The position numbers and the translations under genes were made by a program. Of a DNA stretch of 6,130 nucleotides, positions 1-6,130 are shown piece after piece (within the stretch, counting starts at the first letter, position 1; each line of letters begins with the position of its first letter). Source of the stretch: Deltaproteobacteria bacterium. Lineage in GTDB: Bacteria; Myxococcota; UBA796; SXON01. The stretch is taken from positions 1 through 6,130 of the forward strand of contig CANKNP010000309.1 of NCBI GenBank assembly GCA_947483545.1. The letters run 5' to 3'. The notes beneath the pieces are model-generated. The model saw nothing but the letters and a program-made list of their open reading frames with translations, had not been told where the DNA came from and did not search any database.

Positions 1-29
1 CAGCGACAACCCGGAAAAGGGGGCGTCTC

Positions 30-43
30 GCTCCGTTCGGAGC
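30..43 (-). terminator. Weak hairpin after the M56 gene, possible terminator
   Basis: A small inverted repeat (GCTCC, 4-nt loop, GGAGC) lies about 24 nt beyond the stop codon of the minus-strand M56 gene. On the minus strand it is followed, after a few bases, by a pyrimidine stretch containing CCCCCTTTT. The stem is only 5-6 bp and the T-run is short and not adjacent, so it is at best a poor intrinsic terminator and may be chance in GC-rich DNA. Nothing else is recognisable in the first 66 bases. Confidence 0.2.
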
Positions 44-66
44 CAAGGGAGAGCCCGCCGAGCGCT

Positions 67-1011
67 TCACGGCATCGCTTGCGCAAGCGCAACGACGCGG
101 AACCGCCAGCCACGAGGCTCGCCGGGCGGGTTATCCGCGCTATCCCCCTCGAGAGGAAGACAGTGCGGGGGTGGGGGCGCCGCCCAAAGGGGCATTGCGC
201 CAAGCGGGGGCAGCAGAAGCGAGAGGGTGAAAGCCAGGGTCATGGTGACGAGCCGGCGACTCGAGCTCCGGGCTGCGGGGCTCAGGACTGCCCGGATCCG
301 CGTTTCAGCGAACCGGCTGGCGCTCAGGCCGGCCCGCGCAGGCCGAAGCTGGCTGATCCGTAGGAGAGCATTGGCGTATTCACTAGGCTTGAAACCGGAC
401 AACAGGACCCGGTCGTCGGTGGCGTGCTCGGCGGCGATTCGAAGCTTGGACCAGGCCAGCCAGGCCAGCGGGTGGAACCAGAACATCGCGCAAACCACGC
501 CGGTGGCCGTCTGAACGGCCCAGTCGGCCCGGTCTACGTGGGCCTGCTCGTGGGCAAGGGCGGCCCGTCGATATTCCGGCGACCAGCTCGCCCAGTCCGA
601 TGGGACCAGGATCAGCGGCCTCCACCAGCCGAAGGTGACGGGACCGGCGAGGTCACCGGGCCTGGTGGTCACGATCCCGGTGACGGCGGAGCCACGCCAG
701 GCCACAGCCTCGAGCCACAGCCGTCCAGCGAGGAGTGGCAGAAGCGACGTGGCCGCGCCAACCGCCCACACCGGGCCGATCCAGGGGGTCTCGATGGCGA
801 GATCAGGTGCGCGCGCCATCCAGGCGGCCGGGGCCAGCAGCGGCAGGGCCAGCAACCCTGGTGATCCTGAGCGAGCCAGACCCCCTCGAAGGCGCGCGCC
901 TCCTCGACTCGTAGGCCGCAAATCACTGAGGTGGGCTGTCGGGACGCGGTCGTTCGTGCCAAGATGTGTTCTCCTTTTCGCCCGAGGCTCCCGTGGCCGG
1001 TCCGAGTTCAA
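67..1011 (-). CDS. M56 family (BlaR1/MecR1-like) membrane metallopeptidase, probably 5'-truncated
   Basis: M56 proteins are integral-membrane zinc peptidases; BlaR1/MecR1 members relay a signal by proteolysis of a repressor. Seen here: HEQAH at residues 154-158 (bases 538-552) within LAHEQAHVDRADW. It is followed by the family-typical FWFHPLAWLAW at 177-187, then AAEHATDD with a candidate third zinc ligand E195. Upstream is a VTFGWWRPLILVP segment (125-137), matching the loop before the catalytic helix. Hydrophobic segments lie at about 52-65, 78-100, 171-187 and 254-275. The C-terminus is short, with no penicillin-sensor domain. Family members normally have one or two more helices before the LLALPLL segment. 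Here the first 50 residues of the open frame are Arg-rich and unlike the family. Candidate starts (TTG 1011, TTG 921, ATG 819) all lack a Shine-Dalgarno site, and the longest overlaps the divergent gene. The M56 identity is secure; start and functionality are doubtful. No BlaI/MecI partner is visible. Confidence 0.8.
   Translation of the reverse strand: MNSDRPREPRAKRRTHLGTNDRVPTAHLSDLRPTSRGGARLRGGLARSGSPGLLALPLLAPAAWMARAPDLAIETPWIGPVWAVGAATSLLPLLAGRLWLEAVAWRGSAVTGIVTTRPGDLAGPVTFGWWRPLILVPSDWASWSPEYRRAALAHEQAHVDRADWAVQTATGVVCAMFWFHPLAWLAWSKLRIAAEHATDDRVLLSGFKPSEYANALLRISQLRPARAGLSASRFAETRIRAVLSPAARSSSRRLVTMTLAFTLSLLLPPLGAMPLWAAPPPPHCLPLEGDSADNPPGEPRGWRFRVVALAQAMP
865..965. other. Divergent junction between the M56 remnant and the DUF4157 gene
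   Basis: This stretch separates the last M56-like sequence (about 864) from the GTG start at 966. None of the three minus-strand frames encodes the hydrophobic N-terminal helices expected for M56, so the conserved gene seems to end here. Any promoter for the rightward gene should lie here or further left, but I see no convincing -35/-10 pair. A perfect 12-bp palindrome, AGGCGCGCGCCT, sits at 890-901, with TCGA on both sides at unequal spacing. It could be an operator or just GC-rich noise. Confidence 0.35.
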
Positions 1012-4000
1012 CGACGCTGCGGAAGAGGCGAACGGCGACCGCGGGTCGAGGTGCCGCCGAGGTTACGCCTCCCGCGGCCGACGAAGGCGCGTCCGGCTTC
1101 CTGCAGGAGCGCTTCGGGAACCAGAACATCCTCTCGGCCTTGCGGGGCGGCGGGGGGGCCATCGGCGATTCGATTACCGCCGCCCTGGCCAACCAGGCCG
1201 GGGGCCAGGCCTCCAACGACCCCCTTTCTTCCAACGCCTCAGCCCAGGGCATGATGAACCGAAGCGGCGTCGGGGAGGGAGAAGGTCCAGCCCTGGACGA
1301 GACTTTGGCCCGCGCTTCGCGCTTGTTGGGCATCGGGTCGCCGCAGCTCAACCTCGGCAGCTCGGGACGGTCCGCGGCGAGGTCGGCGGGTGGGCGCGGT
1401 CTCGCGCGCTCCGGGGGAATTTTCCTGGACGAAGGCAGCTTCGACCCCACGACGGCCGATGGGCGCGGCCTGGTTGGCCACGAAGCAGCGCATCTGCGGC
1501 AGGCGCAGCTTGCGCCGGCGCCGGGCCCGTGGGGGGGCGCGTTCGCCGAGGCGGAGGCCAGCTCTTTCGGCGCGCGGTTCGCAAGCGGGTCTAACCCAGC
1601 GCAACCCCAATTTGGGCTGCCGGCCGGCCATGTGGCCGCGGAGGGGGGGGGGGCCTCGCTCCCGTCCGTGGACGTCCTCCCCGAGGCGGTGTTGGCCGAG
1701 TATCGGCGGATCGTCGAGAGCGATCTCGGCCTGCTCATGGGTGAGCCCGCCTTCCAGGAGCTGGCGGCCGCGCTCGCTCCTGCGGCCGACGAAGGCACCT
1801 CAGATCCGGATACCGGGGCGAGCGAATCGGATACCGGGGCGAGCGAATCGCAGCCTTCTCAAGAAGAGCCCGGGACTTCGCAAGACCCTGAGGCTTTGCT
1901 CGACGAGGTGAAAGGTAGCGCTTCGTTCCTCTTCGTCGTGGACGACTACGGGAAGACGCTCGTAGAGTCGTCGAACGCGATGATGCCAGATTTGCAAGCC
2001 GAGTTCGACGAGGCGGTCCTGGGGCTCGACGCGGTGGACGGAGAGCTCGAAGCGCTGGACCAAAGCACGATGGCGGCGATGGAGCTCGCTGACCAAACTG
2101 CCGTTTGCGAGGACGTGGCGTCCATCGAGGCGGCGATCAAGGGCTGGCCGGCCGATCCGATGGTCATGTTCCCTGAGCTGATCGAAGTTCTGGAGTGCTC
2201 GACCGAACCGGAGCAGGACGAGGTCTCCGAGGAGCCGGCGCTCGAAGAACCCCAGGAGTCCGTGCCGGAACCCGAAGAGCAGGCGGCGCCCGTCACCTCG
2301 ACCGTGAGCGACACGCCCCCGGTAGGCGGAAGCGTGGAGCAGATGAACGTCGCCTCGGAGGAAGCCGAGGGCATCGACGCCCACCTGGCCCTCTGCTCGA
2401 CCTTCGCGAATACGGCAGGATCCGACGGGGCGGGTCTCTACCTAGACCGCCTCCCCGCGATCGGCTCTACGATGCTCTCAGCGGGACTAGAGCCATTCTT
2501 TACCGGCATGGTGAGCCAGTTCGGCGACACCCTGGTGCTCGACACCCTCGGCACGCTCGGCGACGCGAAGATCGCAGAAAAGCTCTCTAAAGTAGCCATG
2601 TTTAAGGGTAACCCAAAGGTACCCATCGTCGGGCCGGCGATCACTTTGCTGATGAAGGTGCCCGCCATCTACAACGCAGCGACCCAAGGTGATTGGACCT
2701 TGGCCTTCGAAGAGGAGTTCAAGGACTACAACGAGGCCGCCACCGACTTCGGCGAGGCGAAGGTCGCGATGTCCGCGGCGTTGAATGCGGAGGGTTGGGA
2801 CGCCGTTTACCACGGTACCGACGCGGTCGGTGAGGTCTTTTCGGGGCTGTCCAACACGGCGGGGTTGGTCGCCGCGCTCTCCGGTCTGCTTTCGGCGCTC
2901 TTGTTCGTAGGCGCGTTTGCGCTCGGTTTTTGCTCGGGTGGCACGGCCGTCGCCGTCTCGGCCGGCATGGTCGTCGCCGCGAAGTTTCTCGCGGAGGTGG
3001 CCACGGTGGCGGGCATCGTCTGCCTGTGGGCGCGGGGCGTGTCCCTTTTGTTTGCGAGCATCAACGCCGCCCTCGCCCCCGTTGACGAGTGGGGCGACGC
3101 GCTGATCGAGGTGGAGGCTGAGTCCGCGGAGTTCGGCGAAAAAGCAGGGGGTTTCGCGGGAGACATGGCGGGACAGGCCGCAGCCGCTCAGGTCGTGGCC
3201 CGCGGCCAGAACTGGGCGGACGAACGAAAACCACCCGATCCCGTCGAGGCGGCGCCGGCCGCGGGCGATAGCCAGGCTCAGGGAGAGGCCGCAGCGGCGG
3301 CCAAGGCGACCCGCGAGGAGACCGCCCAGCGCCGGGTGGATGAGGCCTTGGACAAGATGCCCGGGTTCAAACGGAACCCGGAGAGTGGGGAAGTGCAGTT
3401 CAGCCTCCGCACGCTGGTCCGCGATGTCTCGCAGCTCAACTCTTTCCTCGGTGGGGTGACGGACGCCTACAATATCGCCGGGTCGGCCGTCTCGCGCCTA
3501 GTGGGACGGGCGGCGACGGTGCAAGGCGCGCCCTCCGATCTCGCCGGCGTGAGCCGTTTGGCGGGCGAAGTCGCCGCGGGCAAGGCCGACATCGATTCCG
3601 TCAACGCCCAGATCACCGAGGCTCGCTCCAAGCTCGACGTCGTCGTGGCGTCCGTGCGCGAACATCACGTGGCGATGATCGGAAAAGACGGGATGGCAAT
3701 GCCCATGCCCAAGGCTCAGTACGAGGCGGCGATTGCCGATCTACGGACCCTGCAGACGAGCATCGACCAGTCGTCGGCGACGCTGGCCTCCGCGCGCGCC
3801 CAGAACGACACGCTGACGCGGCAGCGCGACGACATGATCGCGGCGGTGAAGGAGGCGGAGCTCGTGGCGCGCTCCGAGGCGGTCGGCGAGGCGGGTGGCA
3901 GCTCCTCGGGGAACTCCACCGGTGGTGTCGGTTCCGCCTACAAAGCCCTCATCGAGGCCATCATTGAAGCGTTCTCCGGGGTCGACGAAGCGGAGGGCCA

Positions 4001-4919
4001 GCTTTCGCCCACCGAGAGGGCCGTGGCGGACTGTGAGGCGATGATCGCCACCATGCTGAGCGCGCCAGAGTCCGACTCCTGCGCCACCGGCGAAGAGGAT
4101 ATCGACATCACGGCTTTCCTGGCGGCTCCCGCCCCAGACGGCGGAGGCAACCTCGACGAGGACTTGAGCGAGGCCCTCGCGGTGCGAGACGAGGCGGTCG
4201 TCTTGACCACGGCGCCGGCCACCGACCCCACGACGATCGCCGAGAGCGTCGAGGGCGCGGCAGGGGCGGAGTATGATTTCTACCAGGCGTATTGCGTAGG
4301 CTTCGCCCTTGGCGGCGCGGAGGCCATGCTGGAAGACGCGGTCCTGCGGCACGCCTCGGCCGAGGAAGTGGAGGATCTGGCGTTGACGGCCGACGGAATC
4401 GAGGCGAAAGTCGAAGAGAAGCTCGAGGCCAACGCGGCAGTCGGCACCTCAATGCAGGAGAGCGGTCAGCCATCCACGCCCATGCCCGGCGGAGCGGCGG
4501 CGGCGATGACCGACGGGATGAGCAAGCTGGCGACAGTGCGCGACTATGTGTCCGGCGCAGACGAGGTGGGTTCTCCGCCGAGTGCCGATATCAACGAAAC
4601 CATCGACGGCGCGACGCGAGACTTGGCGACCGTGGGGACGACGCTCGCCGCTCAGCGCGAGACCTTGACGCAACAGCGCGAAAATATCAGTGTTGTAAGC
4701 CAAGATTTGACGTTCGCTGCTGGGGGGATCCGCGCCGACGCCACGGCGATGGAGACTTCGGTTTCCGACGCTTCGGCGCTCAAGGAGAGCTCGCTCTCCA
4801 CGGCTGACAGCAGCCTCGCCGAGGCGGATGGCCAAGCGGCGACGGCGGTGGAAGGCCTCACGGAGCTGGCGGCCTGGCGGGTGACGGTGGCCGCGGCGAG
4901 CGATCCCGTTGCCCCTTAG
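966..4919 (+). CDS. Large DUF4157 (eCIS core domain) protein with hydrophobic hairpin and coiled coils; candidate contractile-injection-system cargo
   Basis: 1317 residues. Order: (1) residues 45-60, FLQERFGNQNILSALR, resembling the LQRxxGNQAVxRLL motif found before many DUF4157 domains; (2) DUF4157 at about 108-207, with GGIFLDEGSFDP, then LVGHEAAHLRQ (HEAAH 172-176) and AEAEASSFGARFASG, whose E195/E197 could be the third metal ligand; (3) a helical segment 235-270; (4) acidic Ser/Glu/Pro linkers at 271-312 and 412-466; (5) a soluble helical region 467-630; (6) a hydrophobic hairpin at about 632-697; (7) coiled-coil-like helices at 857-970 and 1205-1300. DUF4157 marks proteins linked to extracellular contractile injection systems, often toxins. 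No known enzymatic toxin fold is recognised in the C-terminal 1000 residues, so the cargo assignment is inference. No Sec signal peptide is seen, consistent with particle loading. GTG 966 is the first standard start after the in-frame stop at 927; its ribosome site is weak. The last 11 bp overlap the next gene. Confidence 0.85.
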   Translation: MFSFSPEAPVAGPSSTTLRKRRTATAGRGAAEVTPPAADEGASGFLQERFGNQNILSALRGGGGAIGDSITAALANQAGGQASNDPLSSNASAQGMMNRSGVGEGEGPALDETLARASRLLGIGSPQLNLGSSGRSAARSAGGRGLARSGGIFLDEGSFDPTTADGRGLVGHEAAHLRQAQLAPAPGPWGGAFAEAEASSFGARFASGSNPAQPQFGLPAGHVAAEGGGASLPSVDVLPEAVLAEYRRIVESDLGLLMGEPAFQELAAALAPAADEGTSDPDTGASESDTGASESQPSQEEPGTSQDPEALLDEVKGSASFLFVVDDYGKTLVESSNAMMPDLQAEFDEAVLGLDAVDGELEALDQSTMAAMELADQTAVCEDVASIEAAIKGWPADPMVMFPELIEVLECSTEPEQDEVSEEPALEEPQESVPEPEEQAAPVTSTVSDTPPVGGSVEQMNVASEEAEGIDAHLALCSTFANTAGSDGAGLYLDRLPAIGSTMLSAGLEPFFTGMVSQFGDTLVLDTLGTLGDAKIAEKLSKVAMFKGNPKVPIVGPAITLLMKVPAIYNAATQGDWTLAFEEEFKDYNEAATDFGEAKVAMSAALNAEGWDAVYHGTDAVGEVFSGLSNTAGLVAALSGLLSALLFVGAFALGFCSGGTAVAVSAGMVVAAKFLAEVATVAGIVCLWARGVSLLFASINAALAPVDEWGDALIEVEAESAEFGEKAGGFAGDMAGQAAAAQVVARGQNWADERKPPDPVEAAPAAGDSQAQGEAAAAAKATREETAQRRVDEALDKMPGFKRNPESGEVQFSLRTLVRDVSQLNSFLGGVTDAYNIAGSAVSRLVGRAATVQGAPSDLAGVSRLAGEVAAGKADIDSVNAQITEARSKLDVVVASVREHHVAMIGKDGMAMPMPKAQYEAAIADLRTLQTSIDQSSATLASARAQNDTLTRQRDDMIAAVKEAELVARSEAVGEAGGSSSGNSTGGVGSAYKALIEAIIEAFSGVDEAEGQLSPTERAVADCEAMIATMLSAPESDSCATGEEDIDITAFLAAPAPDGGGNLDEDLSEALAVRDEAVVLTTAPATDPTTIAESVEGAAGAEYDFYQAYCVGFALGGAEAMLEDAVLRHASAEEVEDLALTADGIEAKVEEKLEANAAVGTSMQESGQPSTPMPGGAAAAMTDGMSKLATVRDYVSGADEVGSPPSADINETIDGATRDLATVGTTLAAQRETLTQQRENISVVSQDLTFAAGGIRADATAMETSVSDASALKESSLSTADSSLAEADGQAATAVEGLTELAAWRVTVAAASDPVAP
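1074..1088 (+). repeat. 15-bp in-frame direct repeat, copy 1 (before DUF4157)
   Basis: GCGGCCGACGAAGGC is identical to 1782-1796 and in the same codon phase. It encodes A-A-D-E-G within P-A-A-D-E-G-A-S (residues 36-43). The copies are 708 bp (236 codons) apart and bracket the DUF4157 module. Confidence 0.75.
1643..1653 (+). repeat. Poly-G tract of 11 inside the DUF4157 gene
   Basis: Eleven consecutive G bases encode the end of Glu226, three Gly codons and the first base of an Ala codon, just after the DUF4157 domain. Shorter runs of seven G lie at 1152-1158 and 1531-1537. Tracts of this length slip readily. Losing one G would send translation into a frame open to the stop ending at 1911; gaining one G gives TGA at 1742-1744. 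Either change would leave only the N-terminal DUF4157 portion. An assembly or sequencing length error is possible, but the 11-G length restores the long frame on both sides. Confidence 0.85.
1782..1796 (+). repeat. 15-bp in-frame direct repeat, copy 2 (after DUF4157)
   Basis: Second copy of the repeat at 1074-1088. It encodes A-A-D-E-G within P-A-A-D-E-G-T-S (residues 272-279), at the start of the acidic linker. Confidence 0.75.
1807..1850 (+). repeat. 21-bp tandem duplication in the acidic linker
   Basis: The sequence is perfectly periodic at 21 bp across 44 bases, i.e. two full units (1808-1828 and 1829-1849) plus flanking matches. It is in frame and encodes D-T-G-A-S-E-S twice (residues 282-295). 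Nucleotide identity is complete, so the duplication is recent. It lengthens a disordered Ser/Glu-rich linker. Confidence 0.9.
2859..3056 (+). other. Region encoding the hydrophobic hairpin of the DUF4157 protein
   Basis: Residues about 632-697 are the only strongly hydrophobic part of an otherwise acidic, soluble-looking protein. They include AALSGLLSALLFVGAFALGF (636-655), a Gly/Ser turn (SGGT, 657-660), AVAVSAGMVVAAKFLAEVAT (661-680) and GIVCLWARGVSLLFASI (683-699). This suggests two or three membrane-inserting helices. In a protein without a signal peptide, such a segment is more typical of pore-forming or translocation modules than of a resident membrane protein; that functional reading is inference. 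Confidence 0.6.
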
Positions 4920-6096
4920 CCCGGCGGCGCTCGACGCGGTCCTCGAGTCGTTGTTAGCGGAACTTGAGGCTGGAGACCTGCTCTCCGCAGGGGTCCGGCT
5001 CGCTCGCCTCGACGAAGCGGACCGGGAGGCGACCATCGCCCGCGCGCGCCAACACGCCACGCTCGGGCCGCGGTTCACCTGGCTGCTCGCCCCCGGCGGG
5101 CGGACCCGCCGAGAGCTACATCGGACGGGCAAACAAGTCGAAGCGAAGCTGGAGCGGACGGAGGCGGAGCTGCGGGAGACGGGGGGACCGCTGGCGGGCC
5201 TGGGCGCCGCCTTGGCCGACGTCGCGCGCCTCCAAAAAGAGGCCGCCTTCCAGCTACAGCGTCCGGTCGAGGCTGGCGAATGGGCATCGGTGGGCTCGGA
5301 CTTGCGAGAAGCCGCCTCGGGCCTGCGCGCCGTGCTGCCCTCGGTGGTCGGCCTGGCCGCTTGCGCCCGCGCCGTGGAGCTCACGGGGGGCAAGTCGGAG
5401 CTGACGGAGGAAGCGCGGGCCGCTTGGACCGGGGCGCACGCTGTTCTGCTCAACGAGGCGCCGTCGCCCCTGCTCGAGCCGGTCACCCGGGTCCTTCAGA
5501 TGGACGCGCTTCGTCGATGGGACCTCGACGCGCTGCGGGCGCTGTCGGTGCCAAGGCCGGAGGCCACGCAGCGGCAGTTGGTTATCGCTCGCCTCGAGCG
5601 CGCACTCCTCGCGGCGCGCCAGGGCGGCGCCGACGCCGCGCGCGCCTCGGCGAAGGAAGCGATCGCGTTGGCTGCTTCGGACGCCGATCTCGCGGCGCAC
5701 GCGCGGTTCGTCGCCGGCGAGGTGGAGTGGTTGTTCGGGGAGCGCCGAGGCGCTTTGGACCAGTGGGCGGGCATCGTGGCCGGCCATAGCCGGTTCCCGA
5801 CGCCGGCGGGCACGTGCCGCGCAGCGCTGGCGATCGCGAGGGTAGCCCGGGAGGGCGGCGATCGGAGCGCGGAGCTCGCGTCGCTCCGCGTCGCGTGCGC
5901 GGCCGCCCTGGAGCTCGGGGAGGAGATCTGGGTGGAGCGTGCCTTCCTTTCCTGGGGTCGGGCGCTGGTGGAGTCGGGGGCGACCGACGTTGTGGCCACC
6001 CTGCTCGCGCGGCTCAGGCGCCAGGCGCGCGCGTACCCGGCGCTCGCGCAGGCGTTGAACGAGGGGATCTTAGATTCCTTCGCTGAATCGGCGTAG
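4909..6096 (+). CDS. Alpha-helical TPR-like protein of unknown function, coupled to the DUF4157 gene
   Basis: 395 residues; I do not recognise a named family. The protein is almost wholly helical, rich in Ala, Leu, Arg and Glu, with no signal peptide or membrane segment. Residues 64-112 are highly charged and coiled-coil-like (RTRRELHRTGKQ, KLERTEAELRE). Residues about 222-370 contain successive antiparallel-helix pairs with TPR-like spacing, such as ARLERALLAARQG, ARFVAGEVEWLFGERRGALD and RAALAIARVAREGGDRS. The TTG start at 4909 overlaps the upstream stop by 11 bp. The frame is closed by TGA at 4882 and no ATG or GTG occurs near the start, so TTG 4909 (or TTG 4948) must serve. There is no clear Shine-Dalgarno site, which fits translation by ribosomes ending the large gene. 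By context it may be a chaperone, loading adaptor or immunity factor for the DUF4157 protein; this is inference only. Confidence 0.75.
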   Translation: MPLSPAALDAVLESLLAELEAGDLLSAGVRLARLDEADREATIARARQHATLGPRFTWLLAPGGRTRRELHRTGKQVEAKLERTEAELRETGGPLAGLGAALADVARLQKEAAFQLQRPVEAGEWASVGSDLREAASGLRAVLPSVVGLAACARAVELTGGKSELTEEARAAWTGAHAVLLNEAPSPLLEPVTRVLQMDALRRWDLDALRALSVPRPEATQRQLVIARLERALLAARQGGADAARASAKEAIALAASDADLAAHARFVAGEVEWLFGERRGALDQWAGIVAGHSRFPTPAGTCRAALAIARVAREGGDRSAELASLRVACAAALELGEEIWVERAFLSWGRALVESGATDVVATLLARLRRQARAYPALAQALNEGILDSFAESA

Positions 6097-6106
6097 GCGT
6101 GCCCGC

Positions 6107-6111
6107 GGAGG
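6107..6111 (+). promoter_or_regulatory. Shine-Dalgarno site for a gene starting at the right edge
   Basis: GGAGG lies 11 nt before ATG 6123, and is the clearest ribosome binding site in the window. It supports ATG 6123 over the in-frame GTG at 6099 as the start of the next gene. Confidence 0.45.
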
Positions 6112-6122
6112 CTCCTTGGACC

Positions 6123-6130
6123 ATGGTCCG
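6123..6130 (+). CDS. Start of a downstream gene cut by the window edge
   Basis: Only ATG GTC CG is visible. A GTG at 6099 is in the same frame, 2 nt after the preceding stop, and would add M-P-A-E-A-P-W-T before the Met. The short spacing (26 nt from the stop at 6096) and good GGAGG site suggest it is the third gene of the same operon. The product cannot be inferred. The start also sits in a 12-bp palindrome (GGACCATGGTCC, 6118-6129). Confidence 0.4.

Noticed and set aside
669..962. Minus-strand frame starting at TTG 962 with an AAGGAG site upstream, possibly the true N-terminus of M56 joined by a frameshift
   Set aside because: The translated start (MARTTASRQPTSV) is not hydrophobic and does not resemble M56 N-terminal helices, so a simple frameshift does not restore the missing part.
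964..1254. ATG at 964 as an alternative start (overlapping ATGTG)
   Set aside because: It opens another frame that ends at 1254 and gives an Arg/Pro-rich peptide without the GNQ motif; GTG 966 opens the conserved frame.
635..1594. Plus-strand open frame of 319 codons running antisense to the M56 gene and into the DUF4157 gene
   Set aside because: The product is Arg/Gly/Pro-rich and low-complexity with no domain; it is a shadow caused by scarce stops in GC-rich DNA, and the M56 and DUF4157 frames carry the conserved motifs.
923..1798. Minus-strand open frame of 291 codons
   Set aside because: Antisense to the DUF4157 domain, Ser/Ala/Pro-rich and without recognisable motifs.
1800..2384. Minus-strand open frame of 194 codons
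   Set aside because: Antisense to the acidic linker; its Arg/Leu/His-rich repeats mirror the tandem repeat on the plus strand.
4449..5486. Minus-strand open frame of 345 codons across the junction of the two plus-strand genes
   Set aside because: Arg/Ser-rich shadow with no motif; both plus-strand genes have better composition and coupled starts and stops.
1..6130. CRISPR arrays, tRNA or rRNA genes, insertion sequences, eCIS structural genes
   Set aside because: No spaced repeats, RNA gene motifs, transposase motifs or terminal inverted repeats, or tube, sheath, baseplate or ATPase signatures were found in the window.

Overview
The window is about 6.1 kb of very GC-rich DNA with almost no non-coding space. 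It has strong G/C preference at third codon positions and uses GTG and TTG starts. Together with a long Ala/Glu/Gly-rich DUF4157 protein, this suggests a high-GC Gram-negative with a large accessory genome, most likely a myxobacterium or relative. That assignment is inference from style; no taxonomic marker is present.

Left part (about 67-1011, minus strand): an M56/BlaR1-type membrane metallopeptidase gene. The zinc motif HEQAH and the flanking membrane segments are intact. The N-terminal membrane helices expected in this family are missing, no convincing start can be found, and no BlaI/MecI-type repressor is visible. It looks like a 5'-truncated remnant, with a possible rearrangement breakpoint near 865-965, just before the next gene.

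Centre (966-4919, plus strand): one 1317-residue protein that dominates the window. It begins with a short LQxxxGNQ-type motif and a DUF4157 (eCIS core) domain with HEAAH. An acidic linker, a strongly hydrophobic hairpin and long coiled-coil regions follow. DUF4157 proteins are typically encoded with extracellular contractile injection systems (phage-tail-like particles) and often carry toxic cargo, so this is a candidate cargo or effector. No known enzymatic toxin domain is recognised. The layout is compatible with a membrane-acting or pore-forming cargo, which is inference. The N-terminal third carries an 11-G tract, a 15-bp in-frame direct repeat bracketing the DUF4157 module, and a 21-bp tandem repeat.

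Right part (4909-6096, plus strand): an alpha-helical, TPR-like protein of unknown function. Its TTG start overlaps the end of the large gene by 11 bp, implying translational coupling and a linked role such as chaperone, adaptor or immunity factor. A further gene probably begins at the right edge (ATG at 6123 with a GGAGG site), so the operon continues beyond the window. No eCIS structural gene (sheath, tube, baseplate, AAA+ ATPase) is present here.
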